Positions 25,256-34,802 of a DNA stretch of 64,000 nt are shown in pieces. A model generated the notes under the pieces. That model made no database searches, was not told the DNA's origin, and was given only the letters and a program-made list of their open reading frames with translations. Each line of letters begins with the position of its first letter. The stretch's first letter is position 1. Origin of the DNA: RPRB01 sp035501615 (GTDB lineage Bacteria; Myxococcota; Myxococcia; Myxococcales; Myxococcaceae); contig DATJVY010000117.1 in the NCBI GenBank assembly GCA_035501615.1, forward strand, positions 62,001 to 126,000, written 5' to 3'. The translations under genes were made by a program, and so were the position numbers.

Positions 25256-27416
25256 CCGCGAGCAGTCGCGCGCCCGGGAGCCCGACGCCGTCGGCTTCGT
25301 CGAGCGCGACGGCGTGCGGGTGCACTGGGAGTCCTGCGGCCAGGGCGATCCGGCGATTCTCTTCCTGCCCACCTGGTCGATCGTCCACTCCCGCTGCTGG
25401 AAGGCCCAGATCCCGGAATTCGCCCGCCGATCCCGGGTCCTCGCCTTCGACCCGCGGGGAAACGGCAAGTCCGACCGGCCCGCCAGCGACGAGGCGTACA
25501 CCGAAGCGGAGTTCATGCGGGACGCGGTCGCGGTGCTCGATGCCAACGGCGTGGAGCGGGCGTTCATCGTCAGCCTCTCCCGCGGCGCCCAGCGGGCTCT
25601 TCTGCTGGCCACCGAGCACCCCGGGCGCGTGCTCGGCGCGGTGTTCATCGATCCCTTCTTCCCGGTGAGCCTCCTCCGCTCGCTGCACTGGCGGGTGATC
25701 TGTCACCCGTGGATGCTCCCCATGCTGGAGCGTCCGCCGTTGACCACCCGCGGATTCGGCAAGCTCAACGCCCAGCACTGGCGGGCGGACTGGAAGGACT
25801 TCCTGCAGTGGTGGCAGGAGAAATGCTTCACCGAGAAGCACTCCACCAAGCAGATCGAGGACGGGGTCGCCTGGGGTCTGGAGACCGATGCCGAGACGGC
25901 CATCGCCTTCTGCCGCGGCGGGATGACGACCCCGATGGGCCGCCGGAGCCAGAAGGCCCTGGCCCGGCGCGTCCGCTGCCCGGTCCTGGTGATCCACGGC
26001 AGCGAGGACGACGTCTTCCCGCACTCCGACGGACGGGAGCTGGCCCGCCTCACCGGGGGCAAGCTGGTCATCGTCGAGGGCGCCGGGCACCAGCCGCAGG
26101 TGCGCAAGCCGGTGCCGGTGAATCTCGCGATGCGCGAGTTCTTCGACTCCGTGCAGCCGGCGCCGACCGTCGCTGCGGCTCGGCCGCCGAGCCCGGTGAA
26201 GCTCCGGTCCGCCGACCGGAGGCGGGTGCTCTACGTCTCGTCGCCCATCGGCCTGGGGCACGCCCAGCGCGACGTGGCGGTTGCCCGCGAGCTGCGCAAG
26301 CTCGTCCCCGGGATCGAGATCGAATGGCTGGCGCAGGACCCCGTGACCCGGGTGCTGGCCGCCGAGGGCGAGCGCATCCACCCCGGGAGCCGCCGTCTCG
26401 CAAGCGAGTCCGCCCACATCGAGTCCGAGTCGGCGGAGCACGATCTGCATTGCTTCCAGGCGCTGCGTCGGATGGACGAGATCCTCATCGCCAACTTCAT
26501 GGTGTTCCACGACGTGGCGCGCGACGACCGCTACGATCTCTGGATCGCCGACGAGGCCTGGGAGCTCGACTATTACCTGCACGAGAACCCTCGGGAAAAG
26601 ATCGCTCCCTTCGCCTGGTTCACGGACTTCGTCGGCTATCTCCCGGTGGAGGAGGGGGGTGCCCGCGAGCGCGCGCTGACCGCGGACTACAACGCGCAGA
26701 TGATCGAGCACATCGCCCAGCACCCAGGGGTGCGTGACCGCGCGCTGTTCGTCGGCAACGCGGAGGACATCGTGCCCGATCGGCTGGGGCCCGACCTGCC
26801 GCTGATCCGTGACTGGACCGAGAAGCACTTCGAGTTCTCGGGGTACATCACGGGCTTCGATCCGCGAGAGCTGCCCCCGCGAGAGGAGCTGAGGCGCGAG
26901 CTCGGCTACCGTGACGGCGAGCTGGTCTGCCTCGTGACGGTGGGCGGATCGGGCGTCGGGGGTGCCCTCCTGCGCAAGGTGATCGCCGCCTACCCGGAGG
27001 CCAAGCGCCAGGTGCCCGCCCTGCGGATGATCGTCGTGGCCGGCCCGCGCATCGACCCGGCATCGCTCCCGCAGCTCGCCGATCTGGAGATCGTCCCCTA
27101 CGTCCACAATCTCTACCGGCATCTCGCGGCGTGCGACCTGGCAATCGTCCAGGGCGGTCTCACCACGGCGATGGAGCTGACCGCCTGCAAGCGCCCCTTC
27201 CTCTACTTTCCCCTGCGGCAGCACTTCGAGCAGAACTTCCACGTGCGGCACCGCCTCGAGCGCTACCGGGCGGGACGGTGCATGGACTTCAACCTGTCGA
27301 CCCCGGAGACGATCGCCGCCGCCATCGCCGGCGAGATTGGCCGCGTGGTCGACTACCTGGATGTGGAGACCGACGGTGCGCGCAGGGCAGCGGCGCGCAT
27401 CGCGGACATGCTGTGA
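25197..27416 (+). CDS. Alpha/beta hydrolase fused to a UDP-glycosyltransferase-like domain
   Basis: A 739-residue two-domain protein. Residues 30-325 are an alpha/beta-hydrolase: the oxyanion region LFLPTWS, FDPRGNGKSDRP, the nucleophile elbow VSLSRGAQ with Ser128 (the usual first Gly of GxSxG is Ser), an acidic SEDDVFP and the catalytic His in GAGHQPQ. Residues 345-739 resemble GT-B/UGT-type glycosyltransferases: VSSPIGLGHAQRDV as the N-terminal loop, TVGGSGVGG opening the C-terminal half, and QGGLTTAMELTACKRP as the donor-binding end. The ATG at 25197 follows GGGGGAAG. It overlaps the TetR gene and is coupled to the next gene by GTGA. Substrates unknown. Confidence 0.82.
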   Translation: MGHAEPSVSGRTFASASAGSREQSRAREPDAVGFVERDGVRVHWESCGQGDPAILFLPTWSIVHSRCWKAQIPEFARRSRVLAFDPRGNGKSDRPASDEAYTEAEFMRDAVAVLDANGVERAFIVSLSRGAQRALLLATEHPGRVLGAVFIDPFFPVSLLRSLHWRVICHPWMLPMLERPPLTTRGFGKLNAQHWRADWKDFLQWWQEKCFTEKHSTKQIEDGVAWGLETDAETAIAFCRGGMTTPMGRRSQKALARRVRCPVLVIHGSEDDVFPHSDGRELARLTGGKLVIVEGAGHQPQVRKPVPVNLAMREFFDSVQPAPTVAAARPPSPVKLRSADRRRVLYVSSPIGLGHAQRDVAVARELRKLVPGIEIEWLAQDPVTRVLAAEGERIHPGSRRLASESAHIESESAEHDLHCFQALRRMDEILIANFMVFHDVARDDRYDLWIADEAWELDYYLHENPREKIAPFAWFTDFVGYLPVEEGGARERALTADYNAQMIEHIAQHPGVRDRALFVGNAEDIVPDRLGPDLPLIRDWTEKHFEFSGYITGFDPRELPPREELRRELGYRDGELVCLVTVGGSGVGGALLRKVIAAYPEAKRQVPALRMIVVAGPRIDPASLPQLADLEIVPYVHNLYRHLAACDLAIVQGGLTTAMELTACKRPFLYFPLRQHFEQNFHVRHRLERYRAGRCMDFNLSTPETIAAAIAGEIGRVVDYLDVETDGARRAAARIADML

Positions 27417-29566
27417 TCCCCGGCGCCTCGCCCAGCTCCTTCCCCGAGCTGCTCGGCGAGAGCGCCGCGATGCGGAGCGTGCATGCCCAGATCGGCCGCG
27501 CGCTGGATGTCCACCTGCCGGTGTTCATCGAGGGAGAGACAGGAACCGGCAAGGATCTCGCGGCCCGGCTGATCCACGACCGTGGCCCGAGGGGCTCCGG
27601 GTCCTTCGTGCACCTGAACTGCCTGGCCATGGACGAGTCGCTGCTCGACGCCGTGCTGTTCGGCCATGCCCGAAGGGCACCCTCCGGGGCGAACCGGAGG
27701 GGATCTGGCGTCCTCACCGCGGCGCGCTTCGGGACGCTCTTCCTCGACGAGGTGGGCGAGCTCAGCAGCGTCGCGCAGTGCAAGCTCCTTCGGGCCGTCG
27801 ACGGCGGCGAGGTGGGACGCCCCGAGGTGCGGATCATCGCCGCGACCAGCTCCAGCCTGGAGCCCGCGGTGGAGGCAGGCAGATTCCGCCGCGATCTCTA
27901 CTACCGCCTTCGCGTGCTGACGCTCCGTCTGCCCCCCCTGCGAGAGCGGCCCGAGGACGTCCCTCTGCTCGCCCAGCGCCTGCTGGAGACGGTCTGCCGC
28001 CGCCTCGCGGTTCCCTCCCACCACCTGTCGGACGAGGCGCTCGCTGCCCTCGGGGCCGCACCGTGGCCGGGCAACGTCCGGCAGCTCATTCACGAGCTCG
28101 AGCGCGCCGTGGTGGTGTCCGAGGGGCTGGAGATCGAGGTCGATCATCTGTCGCCCGAGCTCCAGAGTCTCCAGGCTGACCGCTCGACCCGGGGCGTCTC
28201 CGGCCAGCCCGCGGAGCCGACTGCATCGCCGTCCAAGCCGTCCGACCCTGTGGTGGATGCCCTTCTGCGGAGGCTGGCCTGCCTGTCCGAGCCGCGTGGC
28301 ACCATCTTGCCCCGGACCGCGGCTTCGATTGCCGGGTACCGGCTGATCGAGAAGATCGCCGAGGGCGGGATGGGCGAGGTGTGGCGAGCGGAGCAGCGGG
28401 AGCCCGTGCGCCGCGAGGTGGCGATCAAGTTGATCAGGCCGGGGCTGGAGACGCCGGCGGTGGTCGCCCGCTTCGAGGCGGAGCGCCAGGCGCTGGCCCT
28501 CATGGATCATCCAGCCATCCCCCGGATGCTCGCCGCCGGGTCCACCGATCAGGGCCAGCCGTATCTGGCGATGGAGTACGTGCGGGGGGTCGCGGTCGAC
28601 CAGCACTGCGACCAGGCGCGCCTGGGGCTGCGGGCGCGGATCGAGCTCTTCCGCCAGGTATGCGCGGGGGTGCAGCACGCGCATCAGAAGGCCATTCTCC
28701 ACCGGGACCTCAAGCCCTCGAACGTGCTGGTGACTCTCGTCGACGGACAGGCGCAGGCGAAGATCGTCGACTTCGGCGTCGCCAAGGCGCTGGCGCAGCC
28801 GCTCACCGAAAAGACCCTGCAGACCGAGGTAGGGCAGGTGGTGGGCACGGTCGAGTTCATGAGCCCCGAGCAGGCCGACCTCACCCAGCAGGACGTCGAC
28901 ACGCGCACCGACGTCTATTCCCTGGGGGCGATGCTCTATCAGCTGGTGTCCGGATTTCTCCCCTTCTCCAGTGCCGAGCTGCGCCGCACGAGCCAGGAGG
29001 AGCTGCGCAAGTGCATGCGCGACGTGGAGCCGGCGCCGCCGAGCGCGCGTCTGGTCGCCGCGACCGAGGAGGTCGTGGCGATCGCCCGGCGGCGGAGCAG
29101 CGAGCCCGGGCTCCTGCGAAGAGAGATTGGCCGGGACCTCGACGCGATCGTCATGCAGGCCTTGGAGAAGGACCGCACCCGCCGATACGGATCGGTGGCC
29201 GAGCTGTCCGCCGATCTGCGGAGATGGCTCGAGCACCAGCCAGTGACCGCACGCAGGCCCCGGGGCGGATCCCGGCTGTCGAGGTATCTGCACCGGCAGC
29301 GCACCGGCATCGCCGCGTCCGCCGGCGCGGTCCTGCTCCTGCTGCAGGTGGGCTTCTCGGCCCACCTGGCGCTGCAGCAGCTCCTGGATCGCACGCCAGC
29401 TGCTCGCCCCCCGCCTGCTGCCGCCTCCACTCCGTCCGAGGAGGCGCCGCCGGTCCGGCGACCTGGGCGCGCCCGCGACGGAAGCCAGGCCCGGGCGCCC
29501 CGGGCTCCACTCCAGCCACGAGAGGGGATCGAGGCCGGTCGGTCGCCCGTGGCGGCAGGGCCCTGA
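27413..29566 (+). CDS. AAA+ (sigma54-activator-like) domain fused to a Ser/Thr protein kinase
   Basis: A 717-residue fusion. Residues 8-250 are a sigma54-activator-type AAA+ domain with Walker A GETGTGKD (41-48), Walker B FLDEVGEL (110-117) and the PPLRERPEDVPLL sensor segment. The sigma54-contact loop GAFTGA is replaced by RAPSGA (88-93), and there is no DNA-binding helix-turn-helix. Residues 309-610 are a PknB-type kinase: glycine loop AEGGMGEV, Lys339, HRDLKPSN (Asp432), DFG (Asp453) and the SPEQ activation-segment end. A transmembrane helix (about 632-652) and a Pro/Arg-rich tail follow. The GTG at 27413 overlaps the upstream stop. Kinase activity looks intact; the AAA+ part probably has a regulatory rather than sigma54-activating role. 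Confidence 0.82.
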   Translation: MIPGASPSSFPELLGESAAMRSVHAQIGRALDVHLPVFIEGETGTGKDLAARLIHDRGPRGSGSFVHLNCLAMDESLLDAVLFGHARRAPSGANRRGSGVLTAARFGTLFLDEVGELSSVAQCKLLRAVDGGEVGRPEVRIIAATSSSLEPAVEAGRFRRDLYYRLRVLTLRLPPLRERPEDVPLLAQRLLETVCRRLAVPSHHLSDEALAALGAAPWPGNVRQLIHELERAVVVSEGLEIEVDHLSPELQSLQADRSTRGVSGQPAEPTASPSKPSDPVVDALLRRLACLSEPRGTILPRTAASIAGYRLIEKIAEGGMGEVWRAEQREPVRREVAIKLIRPGLETPAVVARFEAERQALALMDHPAIPRMLAAGSTDQGQPYLAMEYVRGVAVDQHCDQARLGLRARIELFRQVCAGVQHAHQKAILHRDLKPSNVLVTLVDGQAQAKIVDFGVAKALAQPLTEKTLQTEVGQVVGTVEFMSPEQADLTQQDVDTRTDVYSLGAMLYQLVSGFLPFSSAELRRTSQEELRKCMRDVEPAPPSARLVAATEEVVAIARRRSSEPGLLRREIGRDLDAIVMQALEKDRTRRYGSVAELSADLRRWLEHQPVTARRPRGGSRLSRYLHRQRTGIAASAGAVLLLLQVGFSAHLALQQLLDRTPAARPPPAAASTPSEEAPPVRRPGRARDGSQARAPRAPLQPREGIEAGRSPVAAGP

Positions 29567-29645
29567 GCGTGGACGCTGCCCGACGCGACCGCCGGGGTCC
29601 AATCGAGGACAGGGCCAGGACGGGGCGCTGAGGCGACTCGTCGGG

Positions 29646-30239
29646 TCAGGCGCCGCCGAAGAGCTCGGCCATTCGCAACCGCAATGCGGAGGCGATCTTG
29701 TACAGCGAGCTGATCGAGGCGCTCGACTCCGCCCGCTCGATCTGGCTCAGGAGCGAGACCGACAGGCCGGTCCGCCGCGCGAGCTGCTTCAGCGTCAGCT
29801 CCTGCGACTTGCGCGCCTCGCGGATGGTCCGGCCGATGGCACGGTGCAGCTCGGCCTCGGGGTCCTTGGAGAGCCCCTTCTTCGCCAGGGCCGACTCCAC
29901 CGCCGCCAGCAGCTCCTCGGGCTCGACCGGCTTCTTGACGTAGTCCGACGCCTGCGCCTTGAGGGAGGCGACCGCCGTCTCGACCGCCGGGTGGGCGGTG
30001 GCCACGATCACCGCGATGTCCGAGTCGTAGGCGCGGATCTTCTCCAGCAGCTCCGTGCCGGACATCTGCGGCATCATCATGTCGAGGATGACGAGGTGGA
30101 AATCCTCGGCGCGCAGCCGGTCCATCACCTGCGTCGGGTCGGTCAGCGCCACGACCTCGTACCCGGCCTTGGTGAGCAAGAGCTGGAGGTAGTCGCCCGT
30201 CTCCTTCTCGTCGTCCACCACCAGGATGCGGATCTGCAT
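29646..30239 (-). CDS. Response regulator: REC domain plus Xre-type HTH
   Basis: A 197-residue regulator. The receiver domain has the acidic pocket DDE (9-11), phospho-acceptor Asp53 in ILDMMMP and the switch Lys in DYVKKP. A C-terminal Xre/Cro HTH follows: LTLKQLARRTGLSVSLLSQIERAESS. REC-Xre proteins are common in myxobacteria. GGAGGGG lies just before the ATG. It is second in a two-gene operon, 8 bp after the FHA gene; no histidine kinase is adjacent. Confidence 0.92.
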   Translation of the reverse strand: MQIRILVVDDEKETGDYLQLLLTKAGYEVVALTDPTQVMDRLRAEDFHLVILDMMMPQMSGTELLEKIRAYDSDIAVIVATAHPAVETAVASLKAQASDYVKKPVEPEELLAAVESALAKKGLSKDPEAELHRAIGRTIREARKSQELTLKQLARRTGLSVSLLSQIERAESSASISSLYKIASALRLRMAELFGGA

Positions 30240-30247
30240 CGCCCCTC

Positions 30248-31570
30248 CTAGCGCTGCGGCATCGCGCTGGAGGCCCTAGCCTTCTTCTGGGCGTCCGAAT
30301 CCTCAAGGTATTTCTTCACCCTGGGCACGGCCGGGTCGTCGGCCGACGCCAGGTCGAGGAAGCGTCGGTAGTGGGACTCGGCCCGGGAGGCATCTCCCGA
30401 CCGGGCGTACGAGGTCGCCAGCATCAGGTGGCAGCGCGGGCTGTTGCGGTCCAGCGCCAGGCAGCGCTCGAAGCGCGCGGTGGCCTCGGTGACGCTTCCT
30501 CCGTCGTAGAGCAGCTTTCCTTCGCGGTAGAGACGGTCCACCTCCACCGCGGTCGAGCGGGGTGGAGACTTCTTTCCGTTCTTGAGGGCGGCGACGATCT
30601 CCGCTCGGAGCTGGGCCACCTCGGGTGCCCAGGCGCGGCTGTTCCTCGCTCCCTCGAGCTTTCGCTGCGCCAGGGAGGCCCGCCCCTGGTCCAGCTCCTT
30701 CCGGGCGCTCCGGACCGCGCGTCCCGCCGCCGCCTCGGCGCGCCAGGTCTTGCGCAAATTCTGCACCTCAGCCTGGTAGGAGCGGTCGTGCACCGAGCCG
30801 AGCATGCGCAGCGCCCGGTCGAAGTCGCGGTTCTCGGCAGCGGCTCGCGCGGCGGCCAGCCACTCCGTCGCCGTGCTCGGGCGCACGGCGGAGACCGTGG
30901 GCGGGCTCAGCTCCAGGGGGGGCGGCTCGGCAGGTCCGGGGGGAGGGATCTCGGCCACCACCTCGGGCGTCGGCGGAGGGGGCACCACGGTGTGGACGTG
31001 CGTCGACTCTCCGTTGCGGGCGCGGAGCATGAGCGCTGCTCCCAGTCCGAGGAAGAGGCCGAGGCCCACCACCCCCAGGGCCCGGCGCGATCGCCGGACC
31101 GGAGGCTCGAGCTCGACCGGCAGCGCCCCGTCCGGGTCCAGCGGACCGAGCACCACCGGGTGCGGCGCCGTGTCCGGCAGCAGGTCGCCCCGGGGCGGGG
31201 CCGGGGCCTCGGGCGGCGCGGTACGGGGCAGGGGAACGTCGAGGGGCACCCCGTCCGGACGGAGCGCCAGCCCGTAGTCGCCGATCCGGAGGAGGTCTCC
31301 GTCGCGGAAGGGCACCGGCTCGGTGACCCGCACCCCGTTGAGCTCGGTCCCGTTGGCGCTCCGGAGGTCCTCGAGGACGACGCCCCCGTCACTGCAGATC
31401 AAGCGGGCGTGGTGGCGCGAGACGTTCCGCTCGGGCAGCTGGACGAGGTTGTCGTCCCGCCGTCCGATGGTGATTTCGTCCCGGTCGAGGGGAACCTCCC
31501 GGCGGTGCCCCTCGTCGTCTTCGATGACCAGCTTCACAGGTCGACCAAGGCCCTCCCCCGTGCCGGCCAC
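30248..31570 (-). CDS. FHA-domain membrane protein with TPR-like C terminus
   Basis: A 440-residue protein. The FHA phosphothreonine-binding domain occupies about residues 12-105, with IGRRDDN, NVSRHHARL and SANGTELNGV. A Pro-rich segment, one transmembrane helix near residues 168-184 (VVGLGLFLGLGAALML), another Pro-rich spacer and a C-terminal helical region with TPR-like repeats (GKLLYDGGSVTEATARFERCLALD) follow. It may recruit proteins phosphorylated by Ser/Thr kinases such as the fusion at 27413. The GTG at 31570 is used here; a GTG at 31537, just before KLVIEDDEG, is equally possible. The divergent GT-C gene starts 21 bp away. Confidence 0.82.
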   Translation of the reverse strand: MAGTGEGLGRPVKLVIEDDEGHRREVPLDRDEITIGRRDDNLVQLPERNVSRHHARLICSDGGVVLEDLRSANGTELNGVRVTEPVPFRDGDLLRIGDYGLALRPDGVPLDVPLPRTAPPEAPAPPRGDLLPDTAPHPVVLGPLDPDGALPVELEPPVRRSRRALGVVGLGLFLGLGAALMLRARNGESTHVHTVVPPPPTPEVVAEIPPPGPAEPPPLELSPPTVSAVRPSTATEWLAAARAAAENRDFDRALRMLGSVHDRSYQAEVQNLRKTWRAEAAAGRAVRSARKELDQGRASLAQRKLEGARNSRAWAPEVAQLRAEIVAALKNGKKSPPRSTAVEVDRLYREGKLLYDGGSVTEATARFERCLALDRNSPRCHLMLATSYARSGDASRAESHYRRFLDLASADDPAVPRVKKYLEDSDAQKKARASSAMPQR

Positions 31571-31590
31571 ATGCTACAAGGCGCGGCCAC

Positions 31591-33885
31591 ATGAACGTGA
31601 GGGAAGGTGAGCTGCTCGGACCCGGAATTGCGGAGTCATTCCTGGGCGATCGCATCCTGAGACATCCGTGGACACGGCGCCTGCTGGCGCTCGACGCCGA
31701 GCTCCGTCTCGTCCTGATGTCGTTGCTGGTCGGAGCACTGGTGTTCCTTCCCTACGTCGGCGCCGTCGGGCTCTGGGATCCCTGGGAGTCACACTACGGC
31801 GAGGTCGCCCGGGAGATGATCGCCCGGAACGATTACGTGCATCCGTACTGGGAGAGCAGCTGGTTCTTCTCCAAGCCGCCCCTCGCGATGTGGATCGACG
31901 TGCTGGGGATGGCCGTGGTGGGCATCAACCACGGCACCGGGAAGCTCCCCCTCTACACCGAGTGGGCGATGCGCCTCCCCTTCGTCCTCGTCGTGCTCGC
32001 CTCGCTGGCCTTGCTCGCGCTGGCGCTGGGACGCACCGTCAACCGCCGGGTGGGGCTGGCCAGCACGGTGGTCCTGGGCACGATGCCCCTCTTCTTCCTC
32101 GTCACCCGCCAGGTGGTCACCGACACGCCGTTCGTCGCCACGCTCATCACCGCGATGGCCTGCGCGATCATCGGGCTCTTCGACGAGAAGACGAAGCACC
32201 GCACCGCCTGGTGGATGGGCTTCTACGTCTCCTGCGGCCTGTCCATGCTGGCCAAGGGGCTGATGGGTGTCGGGTTGCCGGCCGTGGTGCTCCTGGCCTA
32301 CGCGGCGGCCTGCGTCTTCCCCTGGGACGAGGCCGGTCGCGCTGCCCACTGGAGGTGGCTCACCAGCGCCGCCTACCGCAAGGAGGTGCAGGCGGGGAAG
32401 GAGCCGATGCCGGTGCTCTTCGCCGAGATGCGGCGGATGCGGCTCCTCACGGGCATCGGCGTGTTCCTGGCCATCTGCGGACCCTGGTTCGCGGTGATGT
32501 TCGCCTTCCCCGAGGTGGACAACGAGGGCAAGACGTTCTTCGTCCGCTTCCTCATCCACGACCACCTGAACCGCCTCTTCGAGGGCGTGCACACCACCAC
32601 TCCCGGCGGGACGTTCATCTACTTCATCGAGCAGGGCGGCTACGCCATCTTCCCCTGGGTGGCCCTGCTCCCGGGCGCGCTGGCCCTCGTCGCGCCCCTG
32701 CGCCTCCGGCGCCTGGACGTGCCAGGGAGGGTGGCCTTCATCGCCTTCCTCTGGGCGGTGTTCGGCTTCCTCCTGGTGGACGCGTCCGCCACCAAGTTCC
32801 ACCACTACATCCTCCCCGTCCTGCCGGCGCTGGCGATCCTGATGGCGATGTTCATCGACCGGCTGTGGGAGGACGGACCGGCGGCGCACGCCATCCCGCT
32901 CCTCCTCGGGGGCGTGCTGTTCTTCCTCGTCGCCAAGGACCTGGCCACCACGCCCAAGGACTTCACCGATCTCTTCGTCTACAACTACGAGCGTACCTAC
33001 CCCTCCGAGCTGGATTCCCGACCGGTGATGTTCTCCTGGTCCCGCCGGGGGCTCCAGACCGGTGACCTCGTCGCCGCGGTGCTCCTCGCGGTCGGCGCCT
33101 GGATGACGGTCGGCGCCGCAGGAGGGGATCGCGCAGAGAGGATGAAGGCACGCCTGCCCGGGCTCCTGGTCGGGGCCGTGGGGGTGACCGCGCTGGGGAC
33201 GACCAGCATCGTCGACGTGGCGAGCCCGCTCACGATCCTGGGCTGCCTGCTCCTGGGAATCGCGGCGCTCCTCGGCTGGGCGTCGCTGAGCAGTCCGCCG
33301 CCGCAGCGCGGCTCGACCCTGCAGCTCGCGGGGATGGTCGCGGTCGTCGGCGCGGTCCTCGTCGCCACGCCATACCTCGTTCCCCGGGCGGCCTACACGC
33401 TGGCGACCAACCTCCGTGCGCCCGTGAACGTGAAGGTGGGGATGATCTGGGCGTTCACCCTGGGCGGGGTGGCGGCGGCACTGGGCGCGCTGCGCGGCTC
33501 ACGCCCCGGGCTCGTCGGCAGCCTCGGTGCGCTGGCCCTGGGCTTCGCGCTCTGGTTCAGCTGGAGCCACTGGGTGGACCTGAGCCACCACTGGACGCAG
33601 CGGGATCTCTTCTGGCGCTACTACGATCGCCGGAATCCCGGCGAGCCCATCGTGGCGTACATGATGGACTGGAAGGGCGAGACCTTCTACAGCAAGAACA
33701 CCGTCAAGCAGATCAAGGACAGCCCGGCACGGATGGCCGCCTTCGCCAACCTTCCCGGCAGGAAGTGGGCGCTGGTCGAGCACCCGCGGCTGGGGTTGCT
33801 CCGCCAGGCGATCGGCCCGGAGCATCGCATCGAGCAGATCGACCGGGACCTGAACGTGAAGTTCGTGCTGGTCACCATCGATTGA
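31591..33885 (+). CDS. ArnT-like GT-C glycosyltransferase
   Basis: A 764-residue polytopic enzyme of the ArnT/PMT family. The catalytic acidic loop DPWESHYGEVARE (Asp63, Glu66, Glu71) follows the first helix, and FFSKPPLAMW follows it, as in lipid A or protein glycosyltransferases using polyprenyl-phosphate sugars. About twelve or more helices and a soluble C-terminal domain are seen. Its stop overlaps the TTG of an ABC ATPase gene, so the enzyme and an ABC-2 exporter are co-expressed, pointing to surface-glycan modification or export. Confidence 0.85.
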   Translation: MNVREGELLGPGIAESFLGDRILRHPWTRRLLALDAELRLVLMSLLVGALVFLPYVGAVGLWDPWESHYGEVAREMIARNDYVHPYWESSWFFSKPPLAMWIDVLGMAVVGINHGTGKLPLYTEWAMRLPFVLVVLASLALLALALGRTVNRRVGLASTVVLGTMPLFFLVTRQVVTDTPFVATLITAMACAIIGLFDEKTKHRTAWWMGFYVSCGLSMLAKGLMGVGLPAVVLLAYAAACVFPWDEAGRAAHWRWLTSAAYRKEVQAGKEPMPVLFAEMRRMRLLTGIGVFLAICGPWFAVMFAFPEVDNEGKTFFVRFLIHDHLNRLFEGVHTTTPGGTFIYFIEQGGYAIFPWVALLPGALALVAPLRLRRLDVPGRVAFIAFLWAVFGFLLVDASATKFHHYILPVLPALAILMAMFIDRLWEDGPAAHAIPLLLGGVLFFLVAKDLATTPKDFTDLFVYNYERTYPSELDSRPVMFSWSRRGLQTGDLVAAVLLAVGAWMTVGAAGGDRAERMKARLPGLLVGAVGVTALGTTSIVDVASPLTILGCLLLGIAALLGWASLSSPPPQRGSTLQLAGMVAVVGAVLVATPYLVPRAAYTLATNLRAPVNVKVGMIWAFTLGGVAAALGALRGSRPGLVGSLGALALGFALWFSWSHWVDLSHHWTQRDLFWRYYDRRNPGEPIVAYMMDWKGETFYSKNTVKQIKDSPARMAAFANLPGRKWALVEHPRLGLLRQAIGPEHRIEQIDRDLNVKFVLVTID

Positions 33886-34802
33886 GCCGCATCGAGGTCC
33901 GCTCGCTGTCGAAGCAGTTCGGCCCGCGCACCGCGGTCGAGGGGCTGGAGTTCGACGTCGCCGAAGGCGAGGTCTTCGGGCTGCTCGGACCGAACGGCGC
34001 GGGAAAGACCACCACCGTGCGCATGCTCACCGGGCTCCTTCGCCCGAGCTCCGGAGGCGCGACGGTGTGCGGCGTGCCCATCGACGGGGACGGCGAGGCG
34101 CTGCGGTCGCGGGTGGGCCTCCTCACCGAGCAGCCCGGCCTCTACGACCGCCTCACCGCGCGGGAGAACCTCCGCTTCTTCCTCAAGCTCCACGACCGCG
34201 ACACCCCCGAGGCGTGGGAGTCCGCGCAGCGGTGGATGGAGCGGTTCGGGCTTGCCGGACGGGAAGAGGAGCCGGCGGGCACCTACAGCAAGGGGATGCG
34301 GCAGAAGCTGGCCCTCGTCCGCGCGCTGCTCCACGACCCCCAGGCCATCTTCCTCGACGAGCCCACCAGCGGCCTGGATCCCGAGTCCGCCCGGGCAGTG
34401 CGCGAGGCGGTGGGCGAGCTCGCCGCCGAGGGCCGCACGGTGGTGCTCTGCTCTCACAACATGGCCGAGGTGGAACGGATCTGTGCCCGGGTGGCCGTGG
34501 TGAAGGGACGCCTCCTCGCCGTGGGCACGGTCCCCGAGCTGCGGCGCCAGTCCGGCGTCGTCGAGATCCAGGTCGAGGGAAGCGCGGGCGCGGCCGGCGA
34601 GTCGCTCGCCGCCATCGTTCCCCCCTGCGTCTGGGTGGCCGAGGGGCATCTGCTGCGCGTCAACCTCGCTGACGGCGTGGGCATCCCCGACGTCGTCGGG
34701 GTCCTCGTCCGAGCCGGGGTGCGGATCCACGCCGTGGTCCCGGGCCAGCGCGCGCTGGAGGACGTCTACCTCGAGCTCACCCGTACCGCGGAGGCCACGT
34801 GA
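33882..34802 (+). CDS. ABC-2 type transporter ATP-binding protein
   Basis: A 306-residue ATPase with Walker A LLGPNGAGKTTT, Q-loop TEQPGLYDRLT, signature TYSKGMRQKLAL, Walker B AIFLDEPTSGLDP and the H-loop SHNM. The C-terminal 80 residues are the accessory domain usual in NatA/DrrA-type ATPases. I place the start at the TTG at 33882, which overlaps the upstream stop (TTGA) and begins just before the first beta strand. It is coupled to the permease by GTGA. Confidence 0.93.
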   Translation: MSRIEVRSLSKQFGPRTAVEGLEFDVAEGEVFGLLGPNGAGKTTTVRMLTGLLRPSSGGATVCGVPIDGDGEALRSRVGLLTEQPGLYDRLTARENLRFFLKLHDRDTPEAWESAQRWMERFGLAGREEEPAGTYSKGMRQKLALVRALLHDPQAIFLDEPTSGLDPESARAVREAVGELAAEGRTVVLCSHNMAEVERICARVAVVKGRLLAVGTVPELRRQSGVVEIQVEGSAGAAGESLAAIVPPCVWVAEGHLLRVNLADGVGIPDVVGVLVRAGVRIHAVVPGQRALEDVYLELTRTAEAT

